Translations under genes and position numbers: made by a program
The notes under the pieces: model-generated
The model's input: the letters and a program-made list of their open reading frames with translations, nothing else
Told to the model about the DNA's origin: nothing
Databases searched by the model: none
Assembly (NCBI RefSeq): GCF_014596945.1
Contig: NZ_JACVXB010000001.1
Span: 990,314-1,054,313 of the forward strand
Length of the DNA: 64,000 nt
Source of the DNA: Aestuariibaculum sediminum
GTDB lineage: Bacteria; Bacteroidota; Bacteroidia; Flavobacteriales; Flavobacteriaceae
Direction: 5' to 3'
Shown here: one piece after another, positions 36,244 through 45,327 of the stretch
Layout of the letters: every line of letters begins with the position of its first letter
Numbering within the stretch: position 1 is the first letter of the stretch

Positions 36244-36373
36244 TCCATTATAATTAAGTTATTTATATTTTATTAGTTAAATATAGTTAATTTTTAAATG
36301 TTTATCATTTTGTTAGTTTTCATAAAGTTGAGCATGATAAAACCGATAGCAGTTTTAACTTATTTGAGATTCT

Positions 36374-36417
36374 AAAAAAGAAACCCCCCTGTAAAACGTT
36401 AGTTTTACAGGGGGGTT
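36374..36417 (-). terminator. rho-independent terminator of tRNA-Leu
   Basis: A perfect 16-bp stem (AACCCCCCTGTAAAAC paired with its complement) with a four-base loop begins four bases after the tRNA. On the minus strand it is followed by TTTCTTTTTT. Confidence 0.88.
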
Positions 36418-36420
36418 AAG

Positions 36421-36502
36421 TACTCAAGGTGGGAATCGAACCCACACTTCCGAGGAAATCGGATTTTGAATCCGACGCGTCTACCAATTCCGCCACTTGA
36501 GC
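36421..36502 (-). tRNA. tRNA-Leu (anticodon CAA)
   Basis: This 82-nt class II tRNA begins 'GCTCAAGTGGCGGAATTGGT'. The acceptor is GCTCAAG / CTTGAGT (outermost pair G-T), the anticodon loop TTCAAAA gives CAA, and there is a short variable arm of the Leu type. The T arm is GTGGG-TTCGATT-CCCAC and the discriminator is A. CCA is not encoded. A TATTTTTG element at 36516-36523 is a likely -7 promoter box, and a strong terminator follows. Confidence 0.96.
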
Positions 36503-36648
36503 ATTATTGCGCAAGCAAAAATATATATTTTTTTCATATTTCTAATAAAAATACACGCAATTATACTTTTTAGGTAAAAATAAATGTCTAAATTTGCACC
36601 TCGTTAAAAACAAGCCGCGCTTTTGCGCTAAAAAACAATAAGTTAGCT

Positions 36649-37590
36649 ATGCCCACAATTGTAACCGAAGCCAAAATTTTTGCATGTACCCAAAGTCAGG
36701 TACTTGGAGAGAAAATAGCTAAGGCTTTTGGAACAGAATTAGGAAAAGTCATTATGTCGACTTACAGCGATGGAGAGTTTCAACCATCTTATGAAGAGTC
36801 GATTAGAGGAACGCGTATTTTTATTATTGGATCTACCAATCCGGGTCCGGAAAATTTAATGGAAATGTTGTTAATGATTGATGCTGCTAAACGTGCATCG
36901 GCAAGACACATTACTGCAGTTTTACCTTATTTTGGATGGGCAAGACAAGACAGAAAAGACAAACCTAGAGTGCCAATTGCAGCAAAACTTGTAGCAAAAA
37001 CTTTAGAAGCTGCCGGAGCAACAAGAATTATCACCATGGATTTACATGCTGATCAAATTCAAGGGTTTTTTGAAAAGCCAGTAGATCATTTATTTGCATC
37101 AACTATTTTCTTACCGTATTTAAAAAGTTTAAATCTTGACAATTTAACCATTGCTTCACCAGATATGGGAGGTTCTAAACGTGCTTATGCATATGCTAAA
37201 GCTTCAGGAAGCGATGTAGTTATTTGTTACAAGCAACGAGCAAAAGCCAATGTAATTTCTCATATGGAATTAATTGGTGATGTAACTGGTAAGAATGTTG
37301 TTTTAGTTGATGATATGGTGGATACCGCTGGAACCTTAACTAAAGCAGCCGATTTAATGATGGAGCGAGGTGCATTAAGTGTAAGAGCTATTTGTACGCA
37401 TGCCCTTTTATCTGGAAAAGCTTACGACAATTTAAACAACTCAAAATTACAAGAACTTATCGTAACAGACTCTATTCCTGTTAAGCCTTTAAGCGACAAG
37501 ATAAAAGTATTAAGCTGTGCCGATTTGTTTGCTGAAGTGATGGAAAAGGTACATAATAACCAATCTATAGCTTCAAAGTTTGTAATGTAA
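36649..37590 (+). CDS. prs: ribose-phosphate pyrophosphokinase
   Basis: A 313-residue enzyme that makes PRPP from ribose 5-phosphate and ATP for nucleotide, His and Trp synthesis. Class I signatures are 'GRQDRKDKPRVPI'-type loop 'FGWARQDRKDKPRVPIAAKL', 'TMDLHADQIQGFF' and the PRPP-binding loop 'VVLVDDMVDTAGTLTKAA'. It is full length. A TAAATTTG box at 36589-36596 is a likely -7 element. The L25 gene follows after 75 bases, the common prs-rplY-pth order. Confidence 0.97.
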   Translation: MPTIVTEAKIFACTQSQVLGEKIAKAFGTELGKVIMSTYSDGEFQPSYEESIRGTRIFIIGSTNPGPENLMEMLLMIDAAKRASARHITAVLPYFGWARQDRKDKPRVPIAAKLVAKTLEAAGATRIITMDLHADQIQGFFEKPVDHLFASTIFLPYLKSLNLDNLTIASPDMGGSKRAYAYAKASGSDVVICYKQRAKANVISHMELIGDVTGKNVVLVDDMVDTAGTLTKAADLMMERGALSVRAICTHALLSGKAYDNLNNSKLQELIVTDSIPVKPLSDKIKVLSCADLFAEVMEKVHNNQSIASKFVM

Positions 37591-37665
37591 ATAAGAATTG
37601 ACAACACCTTTGGCACCGAGTCAAAGATGTTTCAATACATAAATAGTAATAGTAAATTAAAAATT

Positions 37666-38283
37666 ATGAAATCAATTACAATCAACGGATCTCAAAGAGA
37701 AAGCGTGGGCAAAAAAGCAACAAAAGCCTTACGTAATGCTGGTCAGGTTCCTTGCGTATTATACGGAGGAGATAAGCCAGTTCATTTCTCTGCAGATGAA
37801 ATTGCATTCTCAAAACTTGTATACACGCCTAATGCGCATACAGTTGTGATTGCTTTAGAAAATGGTGAAACTTTCAATGCTATCTTACAAGATATTCAGT
37901 TTCATCCGGTAACCGATAAAATTTTACACATCGATTTCTACCAGTTATTTGAAGACAAAGAAATTACTATGGAAATTCCTGTAGTATTAGTTGGTAACTC
38001 TCGTGGTGTTAAAAATGGTGGTGTTTTACGTAGAAATAAACGTAGCTTAAGAGTTAAAGCTTTACCTGCTAACTTACCAGATTTTATCGAAGCAGATATT
38101 ACACCATTAAAAATTGGTGGAAAATTATACATCACTACTTTAGAAAACGATGCTTACAAATTCATGCACCCAGATAACACGGTAGTATGTCAAGTAAGAC
38201 GTTCTAGAACTTCTGTAGATGTTGATGATGAAGATGAAGATGAAGTAGAAGCAACTGCTGAAACTCCAGCTGCAGAAGAATAA
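37666..38283 (+). CDS. rplY: 50S ribosomal protein L25/general stress protein Ctc
   Basis: A 205-residue CTC-type L25 with the L25 N-terminal domain binding 5S rRNA ('[20 protein letters not shown]', '[17 protein letters not shown]'), a C-terminal TL5-like beta domain, and an acidic tail ending in 'TAETPAAEE'. The ATG at 37666 is preferred; an upstream ATG at 37627 would add a 13-residue leader not found in the family. Prs upstream and pth downstream give the usual cluster. Confidence 0.96.
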   Translation: MKSITINGSQRESVGKKATKALRNAGQVPCVLYGGDKPVHFSADEIAFSKLVYTPNAHTVVIALENGETFNAILQDIQFHPVTDKILHIDFYQLFEDKEITMEIPVVLVGNSRGVKNGGVLRRNKRSLRVKALPANLPDFIEADITPLKIGGKLYITTLENDAYKFMHPDNTVVCQVRRSRTSVDVDDEDEDEVEATAETPAAEE

Positions 38284-38311
38284 AATAGATATTCTATTTT
38301 TTTCAATATTT

Positions 38312-38342
38312 AAAGCATTCCGGTTTCGGGATGCTTTTTTAT
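38312..38342 (+). terminator. rho-independent terminator of the L25 gene
   Basis: The stem AAAGCATTCCG / CGGGATGCTTT (one T-G pair) with loop GTTT is followed by a T-run. Confidence 0.82.
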
Positions 38343-38365
38343 TTTTACAAAAAAATTATAGATGT

Positions 38366-38992
38366 ATGTTTAAATTTTTGCAACATTTTTTTAATAATAA
38401 ACATACCGAAGAACAAGATGATGTCATGAAGAAATATTTAATTGTTGGTTTAGGAAATATAGGTGAAAAGTATGAAAATACGAGGCATAATATTGGTTTT
38501 AAAATATTAGATCATTTTGCTAAAACTGAAGATATAACCTTTCAAACCGATAAATTAGGCGATGTTGCCAACTATAAGTTAAAGGGGCGAACTTTTGTGT
38601 TTTTAAAACCAAGTACCTATATGAACTTAAGCGGCAAGGCCGTTTTATATTGGTTGACTAAAGAAAAAATTCCTTTAGAAAATTTATTGGTTATTACCGA
38701 CGATTTAAACCTGCCTTTCGGAAGTATTCGTGTTAAAGCTAAAGGAAGTGATGGTGGACATAATGGATTAAAAGATATTCAGGATAAATTAAATACGACC
38801 AAATATAATCGATTTAGATTTGGAATTAGCGATGCTTTTAGCAAAGGGCGACAGGTAGATTATGTATTAGGTGAATGGACCGAAGATGAGAACCAGAAAC
38901 TAAATGAACGACTTGAAACATCGGCGGCTTTAATTAAATCATTCGGATTGGCAGGATTATCTAATACCATGAATAGTTTTAATGGGAAATAA
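38366..38992 (+). CDS. pth: peptidyl-tRNA hydrolase
   Basis: A 208-residue enzyme that frees tRNAs from drop-off peptidyl-tRNA. The family core starts at 'MKKYLIVGLGNIGEKYENTR' (ATG at 38426) and shows the catalytic His in 'ENTRHNIGFKILD', 'FLKPSTYMNLSGKAV' and 'GSDGGHNGLKDI'. The first 20 residues ('MFKFLQHFFNNKHTEEQDDV') resemble short extensions seen in other flavobacterial Pth proteins, so the upstream ATG is kept, though the inner one is possible. Confidence 0.95.
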   Translation: MFKFLQHFFNNKHTEEQDDVMKKYLIVGLGNIGEKYENTRHNIGFKILDHFAKTEDITFQTDKLGDVANYKLKGRTFVFLKPSTYMNLSGKAVLYWLTKEKIPLENLLVITDDLNLPFGSIRVKAKGSDGGHNGLKDIQDKLNTTKYNRFRFGISDAFSKGRQVDYVLGEWTEDENQKLNERLETSAALIKSFGLAGLSNTMNSFNGK

Positions 38993-39147
38993 AAAGAGGT
39001 TGTCTAAAAAGAAAAGTTAATAATTTCAACATGAACTAGATTCAGGTTCTCATTTGGAATAATAATCAGTTAGATGAGATTCTGAAATAAATTCAGTACA
39101 TGTGAATTCAAATGACGTTTTTAAGGACTTTTGAGACAACCTTTTTT
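38993..39147. repeat. REP-like imperfect inverted-repeat element between convergent genes
   Basis: The ends AGGTTGTCT (38997) and AGACAACCT (39134) are exact inverted repeats, flanked by A- and T-runs. Inside, 'GATTCAGGTTCTCAT' near 39029 pairs imperfectly with 'ATGAGATTCTGAAA' near 39074. The core wording (GATTCTGAAATAAATTCAG) recalls a widespread intergenic repeat in flavobacteria. It lies between pth and the secreted peptidase and can serve as a bidirectional terminator. Confidence 0.6.
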
Positions 39148-41886
39148 TTACTCAATAATTATCTTTTTAGAAGTCTGATGAAAGCCATCATCTAGTTTTA
39201 AAATGTAAATGCCCGATTGTGCTTGGCTTAAACTAATAACTTCATGAAGTTCGCCAGCCCGACTATAAGCTTCTGAATAAATTAATCGACCTCGAATATC
39301 ATATACTCCTAAATGCACTGTATTACCTAAACGGTTATTAAATTTTACCGTAAACTCGCCTTTGCTAGGGTTGGGGTATACAGACACGGTGTTTTTAAAT
39401 GCTGTAAACGCCTTGTCTGATAAGGTTATGGTTGTAGTGCATAGTTCAATAGACCAAGAATTAAGTGTTCCTGTGTCGTCATCAGCAAGGTCAACAACAC
39501 CTAAAGTCCAAGTGCCGCTTGGGTCTTGTCCGTTAAGGTTATTTAAAGCTTCTACCGGTTTGTACATTTCATTGTTACTTGTGTTATTACAGTCTAAAGT
39601 ATTGCCATCATCATCATAGGTGACAATTAAGTTGTCTGCACCACAAAGATTTGGTGACAAAAGTCTTAGCTCCGTCCCTTCTGGACTTAAAAGCGCTATT
39701 TGAAGGTCTCCTTTATAAGTGTGATCGATATTTACCGAAACATTAATATCGGAAATGGCGGTTGATTCAGTGACATTAATGACACTTGTTTGATAACCAT
39801 TGTTATTATCTATTATGTTAAGCGGTAAATTGCTGCCACCAGCATAAGTGTTACAGTTTGTTGATATCGTATAACCTAAGGCGAAATTTTCTTTGCTAAT
39901 CGCAAAAAAGATGTTTTCTGAAGGATCGGCCTCAATCATTATTCTGCAATACGGCGCCGATACGCCCGAAGGGAAGGTAACGTTTGCACTTCCATCATTG
40001 TCGGTTGAGGCGAGTAACGTCGTATCGTAAGTAAGGCCACCATCAGTAGATAGTTTTATATTTACCTTGCTGGTGTTAAAAGGCGCTGCATTTGTTCCTG
40101 ATACATTCCAGGTTATAGTTTGTGTACTTTCACTAGGGTAACTCAATGTAGCATCATTTTGGGAGGTCACTTCAAAAGGGCCGCCGCTGTTATTAACGGT
40201 AACGGTCATGTTATCGGTTGCTGTTTGTCCGCCTCGGTTATCGTTATCTCTTACGGTAAATTGAAAATTAAGTGTTCGGCTTACTGCCGCCAATTTTTCC
40301 CAAGTCGTCGAACCACCACTGTTGGCTAAATCGTTTAGATTCGGTATGTAACGCGTAGGATTAGATGTTGGAGGAACAGATCGAACTAGAGGCCCGGTTT
40401 GATTAGTTTCGGATATACTTCCTTGCGACTGTGCTAAATCGTATTGTTCCCAATTAAAAGTATGAGAGCCAGTTCCATCAGCATCTGAAGAAGAACCCGT
40501 TAGTTTATAAGGTGTAGAAATAGGTATGGTATAATTATTACCAGCATTAGCTGTAGGAGCCGAGTTTCCTGTGTTGGTCTCTGTGTCACAGGTGCTGCTA
40601 TTGCCCCCAGTTATATTAGCCCAGATCATTTGCAGGCTTTTTTGATGAAAATAATCGTCACCATTGGCTTGTACGTTTTCTGGGGCACATAATCCGGCGT
40701 AACTCATTATAGAGCTTCCGCTACCAGGTTCGTAGGCGTTTGTATTAGACCATTCCCCACTAGTGCAACCACCAGCTAAGGCACTCCAGGTGTGTGGTGC
40801 ACCAAATTGATGTCCCATTTCATGTGCAACAAATTCAACATCGAAAACATCACCAATAGGATTTGATAATCCGGTTACCCCTTTTGCCTTTTGATTTGGT
40901 ATACATGGGGAATTAAGTGCAGCGATACCACCACCGCCAGTGCTAAACACATGGCCTATGTCGTAATTAGCTGTACCAATAATATTATCAATTACCGTTT
41001 GGTTCTCGTTTATTAAAATACTTCCGTCATCATTAGTGTAGCCGTCGGGTTCATTTAAAAATATAATATCATCTGTGTTATTAATAATGGTCATGGTTAG
41101 CGATAAATCTCGTTTAAAAATACCATTTACACGATTCATGGTAACATTCATTGCTGCAAGAACGGCTGCTTTCTTCTGTGCATCGCTTCCTCCGTTTAGG
41201 CCAGCTAAATTGATATGGTAAGTCGAGTATTCTACAGTTGCCGCCAAGGCCAAATCATAGTTTCTTAAAATGCCGTCATTTGCATTTAATGTACTAGCTG
41301 ATTTCCCTAAAATATCCTTACTGCTATAAGGATCTTTAATAAAATGACATAAAAAATCGTCTTCTATGTGTTGTAAATCCGACTTTTTATAAACGATATA
41401 ATTATTGTTTCCGAAGCTAACAGGGTCTATAAATTGTGTGCTTTTATTATGATGTAATACCATAGAGTGTAAGCCGCTTGGTGTTAAGCTTAATCGTATT
41501 TTCGTAGCTGCATTAACGGTGCTTTCTCCTTCGTAAGTTTTTATGTTGGGATATTTAGCTTGCAAACCAGGAGCCATAATGGAGGCTTCAATTATTTTAT
41601 AGGATTGCCATTCGCCATCAGAATCAGGTAAGGACAGTATGGCTTCAGATGCATTGATGCTTTTCGCGGTAGCAGCTTTTTCAAGAATAGGTTTAATATC
41701 AGTTAAATTTAACTGATAATATGATGCTTTGTTTAATTTATGTTTTCCAGTGGCAATTTTACCATTTAAGGCTTTGTCTTTCGATACTTTTGTCCACGTG
41801 GTAGGTTTGTTCTGTGAATAAGTTGGTAAAGAAAAAAGAAAGAAACTTAGAATACAAAAAGTGAGGGAAACGTAATTTTTATTCAT
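39148..41886 (-). CDS. secreted reprolysin-like metallopeptidase with T9SS sorting domain
   Basis: A 912-residue protein with signal peptide (1-24) and propeptide. A metzincin catalytic domain at about 210-435 has the zinc site 'HEMGHQFGAPH' (H355, H359, H365) and Met-turn 'SIMSYAG'. An Ig/cadherin-like region follows (about 445-680), then a proprotein-convertase P-domain (about 685-830, 'HTYKGDLQIALLSPEGTELR') and a type A T9SS C-terminal sorting domain ('VYPNPSKGEFTVKF', 'GIYILKLDDG'). It should be exported by the type IX system and degrade extracellular protein. It is a monocistronic gene. Confidence 0.94.
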   Translation of the reverse strand: MNKNYVSLTFCILSFFLFSLPTYSQNKPTTWTKVSKDKALNGKIATGKHKLNKASYYQLNLTDIKPILEKAATAKSINASEAILSLPDSDGEWQSYKIIEASIMAPGLQAKYPNIKTYEGESTVNAATKIRLSLTPSGLHSMVLHHNKSTQFIDPVSFGNNNYIVYKKSDLQHIEDDFLCHFIKDPYSSKDILGKSASTLNANDGILRNYDLALAATVEYSTYHINLAGLNGGSDAQKKAAVLAAMNVTMNRVNGIFKRDLSLTMTIINNTDDIIFLNEPDGYTNDDGSILINENQTVIDNIIGTANYDIGHVFSTGGGGIAALNSPCIPNQKAKGVTGLSNPIGDVFDVEFVAHEMGHQFGAPHTWSALAGGCTSGEWSNTNAYEPGSGSSIMSYAGLCAPENVQANGDDYFHQKSLQMIWANITGGNSSTCDTETNTGNSAPTANAGNNYTIPISTPYKLTGSSSDADGTGSHTFNWEQYDLAQSQGSISETNQTGPLVRSVPPTSNPTRYIPNLNDLANSGGSTTWEKLAAVSRTLNFQFTVRDNDNRGGQTATDNMTVTVNNSGGPFEVTSQNDATLSYPSESTQTITWNVSGTNAAPFNTSKVNIKLSTDGGLTYDTTLLASTDNDGSANVTFPSGVSAPYCRIMIEADPSENIFFAISKENFALGYTISTNCNTYAGGSNLPLNIIDNNNGYQTSVINVTESTAISDINVSVNIDHTYKGDLQIALLSPEGTELRLLSPNLCGADNLIVTYDDDGNTLDCNNTSNNEMYKPVEALNNLNGQDPSGTWTLGVVDLADDDTGTLNSWSIELCTTTITLSDKAFTAFKNTVSVYPNPSKGEFTVKFNNRLGNTVHLGVYDIRGRLIYSEAYSRAGELHEVISLSQAQSGIYILKLDDGFHQTSKKIIIE

Positions 41887-41992
41887 TTGGGTATGACCTT
41901 TTAATCTTTATATTTTAATAAAAGTAGCTGCAATTATCCTTATTTACAAAAAAATGATGTTATTTTTAGTTAATCTGTAAATATTTAAGACT

Positions 41993-42511
41993 ATGAGAAT
42001 TGTTGGTGTCTGCTTAGTATTATTGGTTTTTTTTGGATGCAAATCAAAAAGAGCAGTGGTTTCAGAATTAACAAATAAAGAGGAGATTATGAGTTGTCCT
42101 GAAGGTGGAATTTGTTCTTTTCAGGTAGAAACCAATAAAAAGTTAGCTTTAAAAACAGATCAAACAGGCATGCTATATCCCGACATAACAGAGGGGCAAG
42201 ATATTTTATTAAAATATATCTATGAGAAAGAAACAGATGCAAATATTCAAGATGCATCATATCAGGAAGCGGTTTATATTAACTTAAAAAAGGAGCAATT
42301 AAATTTACAGGCTGAGAGTTTAAAACCTTTTAATATTGTTTTTGCCAGATTGTGTTTTTGTAAAGGAGAATCGGGGTATTTTAGAGTGAAAAATGGTCGG
42401 ATAAAGGTTGAGACTCTAAGAGAAAATAGCTATCGACTGGTTTTAAAATTTCAGGCAGAAGGAATTCCTCAGGTGATAAACGAAATCAATCAGGTTTTTA
42501 GATTGCCTTAA
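41993..42511 (+). CDS. hypothetical lipoprotein
   Basis: A 172-residue lipoprotein with signal 'IVGVCLVLLVFFGCKSKR' (Cys 16). The mature part contains a Cys pair in 'IMSCPEGGICSFQVETNKKL' and another in 'FARLCFCKGESGYFRVKNG', and is predicted as a small beta domain. It is close to ribF (start about 60 bases downstream), and similar lipoprotein-ribF-serS orders are common in this family. There is no functional clue. Confidence 0.8.
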   Translation: MRIVGVCLVLLVFFGCKSKRAVVSELTNKEEIMSCPEGGICSFQVETNKKLALKTDQTGMLYPDITEGQDILLKYIYEKETDANIQDASYQEAVYINLKKEQLNLQAESLKPFNIVFARLCFCKGESGYFRVKNGRIKVETLRENSYRLVLKFQAEGIPQVINEINQVFRLP

Positions 42512-42569
42512 TTGATTTCAATCTTTGTTATTCGTTGTTTTATCTCTAATTTTGCTTAAAATTTTTAGT

Positions 42570-43499
42570 TTGGAAGTAATAAATACTTTAGATAAGTTGC
42601 CAAAGCAAAATACTGTGGTTACTATTGGTACATTTGATGGTGTTCATATAGGGCATCAAAAAATAGTAAGCCGTTTAATAAATACTGGTAACCTGGAGCA
42701 TCTTAGATCTGTAATTCTTACCTTTTTTCCTCACCCACGTATGGTATTACAAAAAGATTCCAACATTAAATTAATTAATACGATAAACGAACGAAGTCTT
42801 ATTCTTGAAAAGTTAGGTTTGGATTATTTACTCATTAAAAAATTCACCCAAGAATTTTCAAGATTATCTGCTGAAGATTTTGTGAAACAAATTTTAGTAG
42901 ATACGTTGCAAGCCCGAAAGGTTATAATAGGTTACGATCATCGTTTTGGTAGAAATCGGAATGCCGATATAAACGATTTAAAAAAGTATGGTGAAATTTA
43001 TGGTTTTGATGTCGAAGAAATATCGGCGCAGGATATAAATGATGTTTCTGTAAGTTCTACTAAAATTCGTGCAGCCCTAATTGAAGGTGATATCGATAAG
43101 GCTAATAGTTATCTGGGATATCATTTTATGTTAACAGGAACGGTTGTTCAAGGCCGCGCTTTAGGCAGACAAATTAATTATCCCACAGCCAATATTAATA
43201 TTAAAGAAGACTATAAATTAATACCAAAGCATGGTGCTTATGTGGTTAAATCTCAAATCGATGGTGAACAGGTTTTTGGTATGATGAATATTGGAACAAA
43301 CCCAACTGTTAAGGGAGATCACGAGACCATAGAAGTGCATTTTTTTAATTTTAATAAAGATATTTACGGTAGCGAAATTCAAATCGATTTGTTACATCGC
43401 ATTCGTAATGAGAAAACCTTCGATTCGGTGGAAGCTTTGAAAGCGCAGCTGTCAAAAGATAAACAAACCTCCTTAAGTTATATTGCTGCTCATTTTTAA
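42570..43499 (+). CDS. ribF: bifunctional riboflavin kinase/FAD synthetase
   Basis: A 309-residue enzyme that makes FMN and then FAD. The N-terminal nucleotidyltransferase has 'VVTIGTFDGVHIGHQKIV', 'HPRMVL' and 'IIGYDHRFGRNRNADI', and the C-terminal flavokinase has 'GRALGRQINYPTANI' and 'YGSEIQIDLLHRIRNEKTF'. The TTG at 42570 ('LEVINTLDKLPKQNTVVTIG') gives the normal family length; the frame is open upstream to 42525, but that adds a hydrophobic stretch not seen in RibF. serS follows. Confidence 0.94.
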   Translation: MEVINTLDKLPKQNTVVTIGTFDGVHIGHQKIVSRLINTGNLEHLRSVILTFFPHPRMVLQKDSNIKLINTINERSLILEKLGLDYLLIKKFTQEFSRLSAEDFVKQILVDTLQARKVIIGYDHRFGRNRNADINDLKKYGEIYGFDVEEISAQDINDVSVSSTKIRAALIEGDIDKANSYLGYHFMLTGTVVQGRALGRQINYPTANINIKEDYKLIPKHGAYVVKSQIDGEQVFGMMNIGTNPTVKGDHETIEVHFFNFNKDIYGSEIQIDLLHRIRNEKTFDSVEALKAQLSKDKQTSLSYIAAHF

Positions 43500-43570
43500 A
43501 ATTCTTTTAAACTAAAAACAAGTTCAAATATTTAGCAATTCATTAAATTTGTCGCTTAAATTTTAAAGTC

Positions 43571-44842
43571 ATGTTACAAGTTCCTTATATAAGAGAAAAC
43601 AAAGATTTAGTAATTAGTCGCTTAGCAAAACGAAATATTCATGCCGCCGAGATGATTAATAATGTTATCGCGTTCGATGAAGACCGTCGTCGTATTCAAA
43701 CCGAACTAGATAATACTTTGGCTGAATCTAATGTATTATCTAAAGAAATAGGAAATTTGTATAAATCTGGTCAAGTTCAGGAAGCTAATGCATTAAAAGA
43801 AAAAACGGGACAGTTAAAAGAATTATCGAAACAATTAACAGAAGATTTAAATGCTAAGACCACCGAATTAACGGAGTTACTTTATAAAATCCCGAATGTA
43901 CCAAACGAGATTGTGCCTGCTGGTTCAACCGATGCAGATAATGAAGAAGTATTTCGCGAAGGCGATATTCCAAAATTACACGAGGGAGCATTACCGCATT
44001 GGGAATTAGCAAAAAAATATGATATTATCGATTTCGAACTTGGAAACAAAATAACAGGTGCAGGATTTCCGGTATATAAAGGAAAGGGCGCCCGTTTACA
44101 AAGAGCTTTAATAGCATACTTTTTAGATAAAAATACGGAAGCTGGCTATACCGAGTTTCAATTACCTCATTTAGTAAATGAAGCTTCAGGGTTTGGTACA
44201 GGGCAATTACCCGACAAAGAAGGGCAGATGTATCATGTTACGGCCGATAATTTATATTTAATACCAACTGCCGAGGTTCCTGGAACCAATATTTTTAGAG
44301 ATGTGGTATTAAACGAAGGAGACTTACCTATCGGTATCACTGGATATACGCCTTGTTTTCGTCGTGAAGCCGGAAGTTACGGAGCGCATGTGCGTGGCTT
44401 AAATCGTTTGCATCAGTTTGATAAAGTTGAAATTTTAAGAGTGGAGCACCCAAGTAAATCGTACGAGGCTTTGGATGGTATGGTAGCTCATGTCAAAACT
44501 ATTTTACAAGAATTAAAATTACCTTACAGAATTCTTAGGCTTTGCGGTGGTGACTTAGGTTTTACATCAGCATTAACATACGATTTTGAGGTGTTTTCTA
44601 CAGCGCAAGACCGTTGGTTAGAAATATCTTCTGTTTCTAATTTTGAAACCTTTCAGGCTAATAGACTAAAATTACGCTTTAAAAATAGTGAAGGTAAAAA
44701 TGAATTAGCGCATACTTTAAACGGAAGTTCATTAGCCTTGCCAAGAGTTTTAGCAGGTATTTTAGAAAATTGTCAAACCGAAAAAGGGATCGAAATTCCT
44801 GAAGTTTTACAGCCGTATACAGGATTTAAAATTATAGATTAG
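43571..44842 (+). CDS. serS: seryl-tRNA synthetase
   Basis: A 423-residue class II synthetase with an N-terminal coiled-coil tRNA-binding arm (about 25-105). Motif 2 is 'TPCFRREAGSYGAHVRGLNR' and motif 3 is 'NGSSLALPRVLAGILENCQT'. It is full length. A TAAATTTG element at 43544-43551 is a likely -7 promoter box, so it need not depend on ribF transcription. Confidence 0.97.
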   Translation: MLQVPYIRENKDLVISRLAKRNIHAAEMINNVIAFDEDRRRIQTELDNTLAESNVLSKEIGNLYKSGQVQEANALKEKTGQLKELSKQLTEDLNAKTTELTELLYKIPNVPNEIVPAGSTDADNEEVFREGDIPKLHEGALPHWELAKKYDIIDFELGNKITGAGFPVYKGKGARLQRALIAYFLDKNTEAGYTEFQLPHLVNEASGFGTGQLPDKEGQMYHVTADNLYLIPTAEVPGTNIFRDVVLNEGDLPIGITGYTPCFRREAGSYGAHVRGLNRLHQFDKVEILRVEHPSKSYEALDGMVAHVKTILQELKLPYRILRLCGGDLGFTSALTYDFEVFSTAQDRWLEISSVSNFETFQANRLKLRFKNSEGKNELAHTLNGSSLALPRVLAGILENCQTEKGIEIPEVLQPYTGFKIID

Positions 44843-45008
44843 CGTTATTTTTTTAATCAGTTTTAGATTACAAAATACTTAAATGTAAGCACTTAATCTA
44901 AATTTTGTGTTAAATAAACGTGCGTTTTAACGAATTTCTCAAAATATTCTTTGTTTTTCAAGTGAAGTTTTTCAATTTGGTATATCCAAGTTAAACTTAA
45001 CCTGCCAA

Positions 45009-45134
45009 ATGAAAAATATTAAGCGCATTTTAATTCTTATTACGTTGATTTTTTTCGCAGCGAAGGTTTTATTTTCAGACGGAGATATATTTCATACTGA
45101 ACATGAACCTGACCACGTGGTGTCTGTGAAATAG
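45009..45134 (+). CDS. small membrane or secreted protein, hypothetical
   Basis: A 41-residue frame with a good N-terminal hydrophobic segment ('MKNIKRILILITLIFFAAKV') and a short acidic, His-containing tail ('LFSDGDIFHTEHEPDHVVSV' plus K). The signal-like start, an ATG and the intergenic location in a 485-base gap support a real gene, but length alone makes it uncertain. The tail His/Asp/Glu content could bind metal. The rest of the gap (44843-45008, 45135-45327) shows nothing else I can support. Confidence 0.45.
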   Translation: MKNIKRILILITLIFFAAKVLFSDGDIFHTEHEPDHVVSVK

Positions 45135-45327
45135 TACTAAGATTCTTCTTTTTTTAGAACATCTTTCTAAGCTTTAGCTTAAAAGACTTTTTATGCTTTA
45201 TTTTGAAGACATTACAATTCTAACTTTACCTTTTACTTATTAAACTATAAAGTCCAACTAAAAGAGTTGTATTTTATATTCTTTTAAAAATACTTTAACT
45301 ACTCAAGGCATTTATTATATTTACGAT

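Noticed and set aside
37627-37665. Upstream ATG giving a 13-residue longer L25
   Set aside because: L25/CTC proteins begin at the 'MKSITI' position; the extension does not look like family sequence.
42525-42569. TTG start giving a 15-residue longer RibF
   Set aside because: The added residues are a hydrophobic stretch absent from RibF, and the TTG at 42570 gives the normal length.
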